Below are positions 26,483-39,550 of a stretch of DNA of 64,000 bases, one piece after another. Within the stretch, counting starts at the first letter, position 1. Each line of letters opens with the position of its first letter. Origin of the DNA: Cardiocondyla obscurior (lineage: Eukaryota; Arthropoda; Insecta; Hymenoptera; Formicidae); assembly GCF_019399895.1 (NCBI RefSeq), contig NC_091881.1, positions 3,350,501 to 3,414,500 on the forward strand, in the 5' to 3' direction. The notes beneath the pieces were generated by a model. That model was not told the DNA's origin, searched no databases, and saw only the letters and a list, made by a program, of their open reading frames with translations. Both the position numbers and the translations under genes were made by a program.

Positions 26483-26490
26483 TATATAAG
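26483..26490 (+). promoter_or_regulatory. Candidate TATA-box core promoter
   Basis: TATATAAG sits in a GC-flanked setting (GGGCTC before, AGAACGCGG after), which sets it apart from the many AT-rich TATA-like strings here. Transcription would start near 26513. A donor-like site ATAC|GTGAGC lies at 26639, so a first exon of about 125 nt with no ATG is conceivable. I found no convincing next exon, so this remains a sequence-motif call. Confidence 0.28.
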
Positions 26491-26639
26491 AGAACGCGGA
26501 GGAGGATAGTCGTCCAGAGGGGTCGGCACCAACGGAGTGTTTGCCTAGCCAGGGCACGAACCCCGTAAATAGAATCCCATTAAAGCCTTGACGCGTTACC
26601 TCTCGTCCTCCTCCGCGGATATATACGACTGTAGATACG

Positions 26640-29600
26640 TGAGCGTGTGCGCGCATACACGGGCGTCCCACACGTACGGCACACCGATCTCTTGTGTACT
26701 CGCGCAAGACGTCTTGGAAAACGAGACGAGGAAAGTCACGACCGAATAGTGCATGCGGGTGCAGTAACTGCGTTTGTGTGCGCAAACGGGAACGACGAGC
26801 ATTCACCGCGCTTTTAAACTCCTCGCGTTTTACTTTTTACCGTCCCCGCGGATGGCCGGTGGTCGGCAGCCGCGGATGCTGCGATCACCGCGGGGACAAT
26901 AAACTATAAAGACGTGGATAGGTAGGGTCTCGCGTCGCGCGAGTAAATTTTTCAAAAATAATTCTCGCAGCTTTCCTTCCTCCTTTCTAACGTAGCCGAA
27001 AGCGAGACTTTAATCCCGCGCTAAAGGCAATGAGAGCTTTGGACACGAGCAAACTTCTTCTTTCAGCCGCGCCGTTTAAGATTTCGTCTAGCCAGCGATT
27101 TTTCGATCATTATGCGTCGTCGTGTCCCTCGTCGATCTTTTTCCGTCCGCATCGTCGTGCTCCTTCCTAGTTCTCTCGCGCCTCCAGCTCGTCTATCTTC
27201 ACTCGCGGGCGGTCTGTCGGCGCTTCCTTTCTTCGCCCGCACGTCGATGCCGCGCTTCCGCCCCTTCGCCATGCGCTCCCGCGTGACTTCGGCATTACAA
27301 TACGTGTGCATTACCGGGAGTTCACGGGAAGCGAGGCTAGATCTCTTTCTCTCTTTCTCTCTCTCTCTCGGCAGTTGCTTATTTGTGCCAGTCGACGATG
27401 TCTTCGCTAGAAATTGATAGATCGACCGCAAAATCCGCGGAGCTGCCGCGAGTCGGTTCGTTTTCTCGTGAGACGTCCCGTCGAGGATGCGCTTCCCGAG
27501 AGAGATTTCACGAGTCTGATTAATCGTCAGCGAAGGAAAAGTTAACGTGCGTCGCTGAATATTTTTATATTTCGATATTTTTTTTTTTCTTTTCTTCGAG
27601 TGCTCAGTCAATTATGCTTTAATTACGTATTTAGAGAGAATGAGCACTTTACTAACGAGATTATTATTTTCGGAGTAAATGCGATAATAAAAGCTGTAAT
27701 AATTATTCGAAATTTTACTTCTTTTTTGTTTTTTTTTTGTTTGAAAATAAAGGTGCATTTTATCATTAGCTGTACAATTATAGTCTCTCTGAAGGCACGA
27801 GGCAGAAGTCCAGAGAATGTGCCGCGCACATTTATCTGGTCGAAACTCTCGCTAACATTAGAGTATCGCTGCCGTCTGCGCTATAAATTCGCGTTAAACT
27901 TCTGCCATAAATACAGCCGGACTCTTTTTCGAAAAGATAGGCGTTCAACGGACTAATTTCGGTAATGATAATCGAAAATAACGACGCCTGGTCGCAATAA
28001 CCGCGATTTATTTAATCGTAATGGACTGCAAATGCAGCGACAACGTGCCGGCACCGACTCTCAACGCCGTCGTATCCGTACAGATGAGTTGCTGGAAGTA
28101 CAATTTAAGTCTGATTAACCATAAGGAGTCCGAACCGCTCTAAGAAGCCCCGCGGAACTCTCCGCGTTCGTATATCCTCTCGAATTCTCCAAACTGAACA
28201 TAAATAGCAGTTAAGAGCGAAACTACGTTAAGCGAAGGCTCCCCGCTAACGAGGACCGTTATCTTTCGCACATGAACTCGGTCGGTTTTGGCCCGGCTCA
28301 ACTGAAACTGTAATTAAAGCACCACTTAGCGGGCGACATTTATCATTTAAATCTTAATTTTTCTAGGTACTCTCTCGGTAGAATTCTCTCTTTATAATTA
28401 CTACCGTCTCATGATTTCTACATTTGTTAATAAGGGCGACGTTCTACTCGCACCTGTCGTTAACGTAATGGAACCGATACCTTTATCTTTATTTCGCACC
28501 TCTTATAATACAGAAAATGTAACTTCAAACTTTATTTAAAAAAAAAAAAAAAAAAAAGATAAAAAGAAAAGAAGGAAAAAAAAGAAATTAATGAAGTAAA
28601 TTTCAATCACTTAATTTCTCGTAATTATATTATATACAATATATTAATACATAATTGTAATTCTAATAATATCGTGGTAAGGTCTCTCATTTCATTAGCG
28701 CAATTAATGTCGCCGTTTAAAAAATGTTAAACGAAAGTAAAAATACCGAAGGAAAATTGTATTTCCATACGCGGAGCGAAATGAATCATTTACGCGATGG
28801 GAACGCTCGTTAGATTCGGAAAAAGGGATCGCGGTTTTTTCTCTTCTCGTTTCGTTCTTACGAGACGGACGAAAATTTATTTGGCCGAACGAGATTTAAC
28901 CGCGAGAGAATGTACTTTATTATACGTTCCTCTCGCACGTTCCACTTTTCCACCTGTTATGGCGAGTCGCGAAAAAGAAGTGGTCAATGGCCACGTGCCA
29001 TCTATGGGGGCTTAATAAGCGAGAGCCGCGGTGGATCTTTATCGTCGTAAAAAAGATGTGGTTATAAGGCACTCGGCTAACCGGCATTCCGTTAGTTTCG
29101 CGATCGTTTTATCATTTTCTCCTCGCCAGCGGTCAGTCAAATCCTTGTCCTCTCCGTAGAGCACCTCGGCTGTTCTTTCCTATTTTCTTCTCTCCCTTTA
29201 ATCGCCGTTCGACGTCGTCGCAAAAGGACAGAACAAAGTACGCGATAGAGTCAAAGTTGCACTCGTAAAAACCGCCGGCGCTCGCAAGAAGATAAAAACA
29301 TTATCTCGCGTCTGCGATTACCCTTCCGAGGAATATCCTTGTTACGAGCCGTCGTCGTATAATTCAACAGTAAAGCGCGGCCTTTTATGAAAAGGCTATG
29401 AGTTTAATGGATACATGACGCAGTAAGCGAGTGAAATTGTTTCTCGCAGCGAAAGTCGCGCGAAATCGTTTGCCCAGACGAGCGAAAGTTAATTGTTTCA
29501 TTACTATTATTGTTATAAAAAAAAGAAAAAAAAGAAATAAGATTTTTCGCAAAGAAGCGGATTATCTTTAAAAGATATTCTCTCCTCTTTTTTTAAAAAT

Positions 29601-31582
29601 CCAGTTTGAAAATACAAGTCTACTTTAGCTAATAGGCTCGTTAATTCTTTTTTTTTCCAAGCGGCGATAATGATACGCAACGTCGACGCATATGCGATAA
29701 CTGTCGCGAGCTTTTCTTAAAGATCAAGCGTTTCGCAATTTACATTTCGCGGGGAACAGAACCGCTCGATGTCGTCGTTTACAATTCACGGTCGCCGTTG
29801 TCGTTCTGGCTCTCGATTGTCCACGCGCGATTTTCCCAGCACGATTTCATCGTGTATGTCCAATTTCATCTACGACGCGGCGGATTACACGGGACATCGA
29901 TAACCGGGTCGAAATAAGAAGAGAAGCGCCTGCCACGATAAATTCGCCGGATTAAGGGAAGCGCCTCGTTATCGGCGAGCGGCGGAATCCCGACGAACAT
30001 GTTCGACGCGCCTTATTCCGGGTCTCGTTTTCTCTTTGCCTCTCTGTCTTTTCCCGCCTCCCTTTCTCACGGTCTCTCCCGGAGGAAAGGCGGGAATTGG
30101 ATGGAATTGGGTTCGTCTGAGTTGCGGCAAGCCGCGTCTTTCGCGTCACGAGAAGTAGAGGAAAGGGCGAATTGCGCGACAGAGGATGAGTCTCAGCGCG
30201 CGGCCGACGCACTAAATAATGCACGCGCTGTGCCCGATCTAATATCTCAAGGCGCTTGTCAACTGCAGCGAATCACACTGCAACCGTGTGCAAAAAGATA
30301 GCTAAAATCGTAACTATAACAAAAAGTAATAGTAGTCAGGAGAGTTTCCTTTTTTTTTTTTAATTTTTTTTATTTTTCTTTTATATATAAAATATACAGT
30401 AATATTTGTAATTGACATACTGTGTGCACCGCTATTTCTTAGAATAAATACTTTGAGCGTAACGGTAACATGGTTCGTTTAATAGAAATTCAACGCAATA
30501 CGTCGCCAACGATATTACGTAATATCGGTCGGATTCGTCGTTTTTCCGAGCAGTTGCCTCTGAACGTTTTCGTGACGGATTACTTGAGATTCCTTGACGT
30601 TGGCTCCGACGTTTACATGTAGAAAATAGCCGATCGACGATCGGCACATACCAAGTAAGAAATCGGGAATGGGACTGTCGTTTCTGGCAAAGAATCCATC
30701 GGTCGCGAGTGCCAAATCGAATCCCTCGCCAAGGGAAACGAAGGGACGCTCAGTATCGATGCATTTGCCAAGTGATGACGCGAGGCGGAAAAAAAATGAA
30801 GACATAAAATAAAGAAAGAAAGAGAAATAAGGGGGAAAGAACGTAGAACAGGTCTGCCTCGAGGCAGAAAAGCAGAGCGAAGCTTTCAGAGTAACGACAA
30901 TTTCGAAATCGTTCTCAATCGGCCTTTCCGGCAAAATTATTCTTAAAAACAATTTCTATTTTTATGAATCAATTTTTTTTTTTTAATTAAACGGTAAGCG
31001 ATAAAAATCCACGTAACCATAGTAAAATAACAATCACGTAATTTCTTCCTTTCGGCGCGGAGGATAAGATTTAATTCAATGGAATTCATGAGATTCGAAA
31101 CGACGGAAAGTTAATAGCGGAAAAGTTCACTGGACCCTGGCCCAAGTAATGGAGACAACCGATGGTGACCTCTTTAGAACTTGTTCGCGAGTTCCAATCT
31201 TTTCACTCGGCCGATCGTCGTTTCGCTAATTACCGGAACGTCTTAATTAGCGCGTCCGCTCGCGACTGATTAATTACAGCTAACGCGAGGCCGTTGCGTT
31301 TGCGTAGAATGCATCTGCCTTCTGTGACGAAAACGGAAAGATATATTTGTAATTGGCGCAGAGTCAACGTTTTCCGCGCGCACAATTAAAAATCGCAAAC
31401 CGATTGTGGACGGTGACACCTCCGCGGGTGGGCAGTTGAATTTCTAAATAGCTCCCGCAGTAAAAACGGAAACCAGCGGTTGATCAAAGCTTTTATACTT
31501 AAATGAATTGCAAATAGCCGACCGATGCTCATTCTGTCTTCTCTTTATTCTTCCTTCTCGCCTTCTTTTTTTTCCGTAGCAG
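26640..31582. other. Non-coding stretch
   Basis: I see no supported gene. GC-rich patches at about 27.1-27.5 and 29.9-30.3 kb carry chance frames. There is a TC run near 27343-27370 and an A run near 28537-28558. A 40-codon ATG frame at 28021-28143 has three Cys but no recognisable family. Confidence 0.45.
30629..30645. repeat. 8-bp inverted repeat with single-base centre
   Basis: GCCGATCG, A, CGATCGGC: near-palindromic 17-nt site. Confidence 0.75.
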
Positions 31583-31755
31583 TAAGTGGCGGAATCCTTG
31601 TTGCTTGGGAAATAAATAAAAAGCTTTACAGAAAAATACGTGGTCTTGATTTAGCGTCGTATCAGCGACGAGATACAACGACACGTAAAAAAAGAAAAAA
31701 AAATCGCGATCGAACTGCATGTATTTTTCCCTTCGAGCAATTGTGCGACTATAAG
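31583..31755 (+). CDS. Weak candidate exon with a strong acceptor
   Basis: The acceptor is a long pyrimidine tract ending TTCCGTAGCAG, and the downstream end ACTATAAG|GTAACC is a fair donor. Between them are 173 nt; after two leading nucleotides one frame stays open for 57 codons. The peptide starts SGGILVAWEINKKLYRKIRG and contains a Lys/Arg run from A-rich DNA. It matches no family I know. Strong pyrimidine tracts occur by chance in this T-rich sequence, so I rate this low. Shown only because both ends and the frame agree. Confidence 0.18.
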
Positions 31756-32730
31756 GTAACCGTGTTGTACGAAATATGCGTTATAAATGGCCTCGCTAAC
31801 CCGTCATCTGTCTTTATAATCTTCAATTCTCGCGAAAATACATTCCTTCTTCGGAAACGCCGCCGACGCGGCTGACGCGGGCATATCGGAATTCTATTCG
31901 TCATCGTCTCGCGACGGAATCGGATAAAAAGAAAGTTGAACGAACGGTCTAATGACTATTTAACGGCGGATTCTTAAAACGACGAGGGGCATTTAAATTA
32001 TCAGCATCTATCGGGTTCAATAATCATGTGGGCTAACAATATTCACGAGAATATATTAGAGAATATGTTAATCTCAGCGTCAGATTTTTTTCTTTTTTCT
32101 ATTATTAATAAAATCGATATTTAATTAATCATACTTTTTTTTTTGTCGCAAAATCGTTAATTCACTCTCGTGTGCTACCCCAGAGAACACGAGATTATGT
32201 ATTCGTGTCTCCGAAACAATGAGCAATCATAATTATGAGATACTTCATTAGCAGATATGACAGACTCATAAATAGCGACTGCACGCCACCGCGCAAATCT
32301 AATCCATCAGTGCTAATTATTGATTTCGCACAATGACACGTTCGACCGAGTTTCAACGAGATTATTGAACGAACATTGTGATCAGCATCCTGTTCGACGA
32401 AGTGCTTTTATTGAATTTTGATTGACTCAATTTTTTTTTTCTTTTTTTTTTTCCTAAATGTAATTTGAAGCCGGGAGAGTTGCGGAACATCTTGTGTACG
32501 CCATCAGCAGCCGTTCGATTGCCGTACGCGAAACCGGTGTTGCTGGCGGAACGCCAATTTTTGGGATGATAGGGACCCTCCACGTGCGATAAGTGCGCGC
32601 TCGCGTTTCAGCAGCGCCGATGAGAATTCGAGCGGCCGCTATTATCCGCGATTCGCAAATCGTGGGTATCCGGATAGCGTGCTCGGGCGCGGCGTTCAAG
32701 CACTCGCGAGTGTCCGCGTGAATGGCTTCA

Positions 32731-32758
32731 TTTCGCCGGGCCATTTTTCGCCGGGCCA
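32731..32758. repeat. Two tandem copies of a 15-nt unit
   Basis: TTTCGCCGGGCCA occurs twice with a 15-nt period. A 12-bp palindrome CACTCGCGAGTG lies just upstream at 32701-32712. Confidence 0.75.
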
Positions 32759-35700
32759 CATCGACCGCGGATTAAACCCGGAAATAAACGCTGACTCGTC
32801 GACGACTTTGTAAATGCGCCCGTGAACGCCGAAACAACAATCCGCGGTCGCTTAGCGCGGAATTAAAATATTTCACCGCGCCTCGAAAACACCGCAGATT
32901 GCCTAAACGCGTGGGAGGAAAAAAGGAACGCCACTTTGTTACTTCGTTACGTTAATTCTCGTTAAGTAACCGAGAGAACTTTATTTTACTCTCATAAAAA
33001 TGTTGGTACTACTTTAGGAAACATTATATTAATTATTTAATTGATAAAATGAAGACTTAGTGTTTAGTTTTTTTTTCTTTTTTTTTATGTATGATATGGA
33101 TGGATATTCAACTACCGCCGAGGGTGGCGTTTGTATCCCAATGACGATTTAGCTAACTCACGTCTGACCCAAATGTGTTTTTATCACTTTCGGGCGAACT
33201 CAAGCGCACTTCCGCCGCGACGGGACGTCGTTACGTCTCTCGTAGCTGTCCTACTATGAGTTTAAATAAATAATACGCGACTTAAACGTAGGCCTTATTA
33301 CCAATGCGAAGTATTCCGGTATAGTCAGTGGTACCATCGCTTCATTCTCCGAATCGATCCCAGTCGAGTCTTTTTTTTTTTTTTCCTGCACCGGGGAGCC
33401 GCTTGTAATTTTATTTCGTCGCCGTTTCAGCGTCCTACCTTCGCCTCCGGCGTCGTCGGATCCTTATCGGAAATTTGTACCGTACGACTCGGTTTTCCCG
33501 CTCTTTCGCTTTCTTTCTCTTCTTCTCGAGCTTTTTTTTTCCTTTTTTTTTTTTCCTTTTTTCGTTTTCGTCCTGTTCCTTCATTCCGGCCGTCGAGTTC
33601 TCGCGCGGAAGCGGATATGGAAATGGGCGAAGGCGATGGTCCTTACGAGTTTCGGGCTCGTTCTGCTTTTGTTCCGTCCTCCACCGAGGAATGGGGAATG
33701 CATATTTTATAACGCTGCGATGTCTCGCTGGCCGGAGGTTGTTTGCCGTTCCTATCGTCTCTACCTCGCGTCTTTTGGAGCTCCTGTTAACCCACGCTTT
33801 CGATGCGACAAATCTTGATCGCGCCGTGTTTGAGTTACTATTCGGGAGCTTTAAATTTAATTAAAGATCGAGCGGTATTTTCGCCCAAGATTAGAACGAA
33901 ATATAATATTACATTGTTACATTACATTGTTATAATACTTCACGAAAGGTGAATCCAGAACTCAAAATGCCGTTCATATACTCTTTAATTCTGCGATATT
34001 CAAAAAAATTATACAGACGTATATATTCTAAATTAATTCTCAGTTCGATAAACGCTTTAAAAAGAAAATTAAAGTAAAAAATAAAATAATATTAGATACG
34101 TATCCGCACGTAATTAATCAGGTAGCGTCTTAGCGGAAATTGTGCAATTTCTTCTCGGTGCACATTGCGCCATTCTTACTGGCTAAATTTCTGAAATTGG
34201 CACATTGTGATCGCTAACGAGACGTTTGCTGCGAAGTTACCATTCCACAATGCGTAATTAAACAGCAGACTGCTTCACTTCAAGGTTTTCTATAGAAGAT
34301 CGTTGTGCATGCCTAAACGCGGCGGAGACGGTAGCTCCGTGATAGTTCGTTCGTGGGGCGCGTATCAAAAGGCAGGGAGAGATGTCGAATAGATATAGCG
34401 GGTGCAGCGAATATCAGCGGGAATATAATAGGACGCATTTGTGTTGCGAGAGGAAGGAGGGAAGACCTATCCTTCCGTGGGATATTAATGGTGCAAGATA
34501 TTGCTTTTGCATCGATTTACTCGCTTTTCCTTGTACATCGGTTATATGTATTATTAATGTCATCAGCGAACAAAAAGCGATTTACAACCGGAGACAATGG
34601 GCGTTTTAAAACCGCTTCGATCGACGGTGAAGGGGCAACCGTCGACCGATCTTCCTCGGATCGTAAAGAAACTGAATTCCACACGTTCCCGATATTTTGT
34701 ATCCGCGCACCTTTCGGTCTCTACTTTTTTTTTTTTTTTTCTTCTACCGATGTGATAAAATCGCAATTACATTCTTTTTCTGTGTTACACCTAGCGGCTT
34801 ATCAGCCTGGATTTATCCGGGAAAACGCGATCGTGACTGTGACGTTTAAGTAATTACGTGATCCGCGCGGAATCGACAACGGCGATAAATTCCTGTTTTC
34901 CGCGATATATCTACGTAGTATATTTGAAATGAAGTAATTATATTTCATTTCACGTAATCACGCGTATATCATGTGGGCACGTGTTCGGGAATAAATTTCT
35001 ATTGGCCACCGAAATATCAACGCGATTCAAAATTAAATAATTAAAATTGGTTCAGCTACGATAAATTAAACAAACCCGATGAAATCAGCCTGCTGCCGAG
35101 ACCTCCAAAAAAATTTGACAAATTGAAAGACTTGTCGTCTTATTTTCTTTTTCTTTTTTTTAATGTAATAATTAGAAATTCTTTCTTTTTTTTCTGAGAG
35201 AAAATAGCTTTAAATTATACGTAGCCTTACATAAAATTATTTTAAATTACACATAAATAAGAGATTGAAATTTTTTATATTAATTTTTAATTAATATAAT
35301 ATTTAAATTTTAAATAAACTATTTAAATTTATTTATTTATTTATTTTTTTGTATATTGAACAAATTTAGATTAAAGCTATTTTTTTATCGCGCTACAGTA
35401 ACAGTGCGTTTATACGTAGGAGGAAATGAAGTATTTCAAAAGTTTGCGAATACAACTGTCTAGTTGCCCGCACGTTTCGTGCCGTTGACCAACGAACACT
35501 GAAAACTCCATCAAGTATAACTTGCTCGCTGAACGTAGTAAATATTTTTCGATAGTATCCGGATAGTTTACACAAAATAGAATTCTCTATAAAAATACTT
35601 TTAATAAAAATATTTCAGTTAACTTTATGCAATCCTCGATCCAATTTTCGCTGTATTTAAAACTATTTATAACACGTTGTTTGTTATGATATAATACATT

Positions 35701-38640
35701 AATAATATAACATTTTTAATTGAAGTATACTTCTCAACTACACTCAAATAAATTAAACGAAGCTCCAAATTTTGTTAGGAATTTATGATGCAATTAAAAA
35801 AATTTTTTTAATAATTAGAAAAAAAGAATATTAAGATAGACAATATTTATAAATTTATTTTATTAAGACTTGTCGCAAATTATTTTAACGAGGAAAATAA
35901 TCATTCGAAGTAACACTAAAAATTAAATCGAAAGAAAGAAAGAGATAAAACGGATCGGATGGATATCTGTCACCGAGCAGGATGAGCTGAAAGACTCGAC
36001 GAGTCTGCGCCGGAAATCGTGAAATGCCTCCTGTAGATTAGAATCAAGCGGCGAAACGGAAGAGTCAGATCGACGGATTAATTTACGGAGGAGTCCTTGA
36101 AATAGAACTCGAGATTTATCGGCGGAGGATGATCCCGCTGTTTCTCGCGTTCTACCAGAAAAGATTTCTCGATTCCGTTCCTTTTCCATTTCGCCTTGAG
36201 ACCACCCTCTTTCTTATTTCATCATCTTTTTCTTTCCTTTTCCTTCTTCCTGGTAATTTCGAAGCTCCGCTAACGAGATACTGACTTGGCAGACTGGTCC
36301 TTCGACGTCAAAACGTCGCTCCTCTCGACCTCGCTCTGTTCGAGAACTTCGCGACGCGGAACGTTTAATAGGAGATCTCGCAGCTTTCACAATCTGTGTC
36401 CGGGGTACGTCTTCGAGTCCGCACGTAATCGCGAGTGATTTGCGAAGTGCCGATCAGAGATCAAACGTCATCGACAAGGTACAAACTTGAGGGAGGGAAA
36501 GATTAATATCGACGGAACCTTGGTAAAGATATTCCGAGAGAAGCTTCTAATGAGAACTTCTTTCGCGAGTCAAATCCTAACAACGTTTTTGACCGAGATT
36601 CTGAAATTTCTCCAAGGCAAAGAAATCAACTGGGAAACAAGGCTGAATATTTACTTAACGATATACTTCAATTTTATCGCAACTAAATCTGCATACTTGC
36701 TGCCATTGTTTTACTATTTTTATAATCGATATAATCGGTTCACTTTTTAATTCCGATAAAGACCTCAAAATAATAATTAAAAATTACGATCTCGCGTTAT
36801 TACCGCGCGCGTTTTGTTTTCCAATATGCGCGAGAGAGGATGTATTTACCCAACCATATGATGGTGGAATCGCGCTGTTTATTCGTTCTTTTTGCGCTCG
36901 TGATTTCACGTATAAGCAGTTTCTTTTGCAATACGCGTGTAATATTAAATGGAAATATGGGGACCGTACGACCGGTCATAAAGTGGAAGTTATTATTGTT
37001 GATTATTCCCGCGTACCGTGCCGGAACGACCTTGGTCGTATGTAAAATTGAAGGACAGCGACGCCGCTTTATCATCGGCAGATAGAAATGAAAATCGACG
37101 GCTGAGAAATCAATTTGCTCAACGTTGCTATTTAATTGCGTGCGAAATAAAATCTTTTAAAAAATATTAAAATGGTATTTAAAAATCAGCCCCGAAATAC
37201 CACAAATCATGGCAGGCTAAGTTTTCTCTCCTTCGCGATTTTTCCAAGGTTTGCACATTTTTCAATAGCGAGTACCTACGACTCGTGACGTCGAGTTCTT
37301 TTTTCTTTTCTTGTGCGTCATTCAACCCTTGATATTTATGTACGCTTGCTGATCCGCGAAAATGAAAAAAATGTATCCTCTTCCTACGGGTCTCTTCTTC
37401 TTTTCTCGCTTGGACCCTTTCTTTTTATATCACTTATACTCTCGTCCTTCTACGGAACGTGATAAGTCGATCCTGATTTCGTGCGAGTTAAGCCCGGTTT
37501 CACCGACCTTCTATCGGCGACGGAAGAAAAAAAAAAGGAAAAGAAGGGGCCGATATTACATGCCGTTCTCGGTCGAGCCACGAATTTTCTCCTCTTAGGC
37601 ATAATCCGCGCCGTTTTTCCCGTCGCGAAAATTTCTTATTACAATCCACGCGATATATTTCTAAATTGCAATAGACGTTCGATAAGAACCGGCAGTGATC
37701 GTGAAGGCCGCGGGAAAAAGAAAAGGAATTATCGTTTGCCTCAATGACTTTCATACGCGGAATTTATTGCCGAATTACAATTGTACGAGAAATAGCTCTG
37801 ACGCGTATCTCGACGAAATCAACGTTGCAAGAAACCGTGGAACGGGAACTCTTAATTACGAACTGACGTTGTCGCACATTAGAATATCGTTCGGACGAAT
37901 TCGCGGGGCACGAGAAATTTTCCCCTCCGTCATTCTATAACGAAAGGCACATAATCTTGTTATGCGTCAATTACAGTTATACAGTTCAATGAAATCCGAT
38001 TATCTCTCATTATTCGTTTCACTATCGACGCCGTTCGGAAGACTCATTAAATGCGAGAGCACTTTAAGTTCGCGGGCTTGAAACAGAGCGCACCGGCTGA
38101 ATAATTGTAAGGCCGATAGTCGCGCCCGCGGAAATTGGACCGATCAATGGAGAGTGGCATCGCTTGTTGTTAAGTTACATTGGTCTAAAGTTCGCTTTGC
38201 TCAATAAAAATTTTATTCGATCGAGTGCAAGTTTTAAGTAAAGCGGGAAAAATCTTTGGAACAATTGAATTTATCGCGAAAAAAAAAGAAGTAAAGGGAG
38301 AAGGAAAGGGTCTTGGGTACGTTTAACTACTACTCGAAGGAATTAACACGGGCGGTGTTAATTAGGTGGCCACTCCTACGGCCTGAGAAATGCAGTGTAA
38401 GGGATCGTACGAGGGAGCTATAGCAGAAGCCGCTTTCACGGCTGTCACGTGTCATCAAAGACATACCGGACATACCGGCGTGTAGAATCAGCGAATTAAT
38501 GACCGTGGCATGTGGCGGGCGTTAATTATCGGGGAGAGCGACCGGACAAGGTGTCGTCGTCGATCGTGCGTATATGTTCGGTGAACGCATGACGCCCCGC
38601 ATGGTTCAATGCGCGACGCACGGTTCACGCGCGCATGCAT

Positions 38641-38659
38641 GCACGCACGCACGCACGCA
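38641..38659. repeat. GCAC tetranucleotide microsatellite
   Basis: Four to five GCAC units following alternating GCAT. Alternating purine-pyrimidine DNA, with Z-DNA potential. Confidence 0.85.
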
Positions 38660-39528
38660 GACGTGCACGCTTATACGAACGCACAAATGTGCGTCCCTGT
38701 GGGAAACGCGCCACGGAAACAATAATACGTAATTGCAGAAAGCGCAAATCGCGCGCAGGGCACCCCCGGTAATTGACGGCCTCGCGTAGAAGGTCCACTA
38801 AACGCAACGTTACCTCATTCGATATGCCTCGCGTTGCGTCGTACATTATACGTATCTAATAATTTTCCTATCACAGATTACCCGATAAAATTTTTTTTTT
38901 TTATGCAATCTGCACGGATTTTTTACACGCATGCCGCTGAGAGCGCAGCGTAATCAAAAAGCCAAAGGGGAATAAATAATGCCACCGCTATAGGTTCTCT
39001 CTCGTAAACTCGCTCGGCAACTGTGCGTAATAATTGGCGCGCGGAATTAATTCTGTTATTGCGGAATATGCGTTTTTACGTTCTACGCGCGCGGGCTTCG
39101 TCGGCAGCTAGTGGGGTAGCAACCTCAAGTAGTTTCGATTTACATAGGCGCGCATATGTGCACGCGCGGTGTGTCTCCGGCATTCGATATGTGCCTACGG
39201 AGTCTACTGTTCTCGCACACAAATAAACACTTGTGTACGACGAGGTACCCTCTTCCCCTCCCTCCCCCTTCTCTCTCCTACATCGGGTTGATTGACACGC
39301 GCGTGCGAGGGTGGGTTTAGACGTCGTCGCTTTGCTTTGCAGCCGGCATACCGGCGGGTGTTGCGCGCGGCATGTAAATTGTTCTTCGTGACTGTCGAGG
39401 CTGAAGCCACTTCGAGCCGTTCTAACGAAGTTTCGGAGCCATTGACTAAGTAGGAACGCTGAGCAATGATATTTACACGTTCGTATCGCTTTAAAGGCCG
39501 CTTGCAATGAAAGCTCTTTAAACTTCTC

Positions 39529-39550
39529 TTTTTTTTTTTTTTTTTTTTTT
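39529..39550. repeat. Poly-T run (22 T)
   Basis: T homopolymer leading into a pyrimidine tract that ends in CTTTAAACAG, an acceptor-like site on the plus strand. The following interval has one open frame but no good donor. Confidence 0.85.

Noticed and set aside
28021..28143. 40-codon ATG frame with three Cys
   Set aside because: Too short, no signal peptide, no flanking signals and no family recognised.
33070..33260. Strong minus-strand donor GACGTGAGTT near 33156
   Set aside because: The interval back to the nearest acceptor-like site has stops in all three frames and the acceptor is poor.
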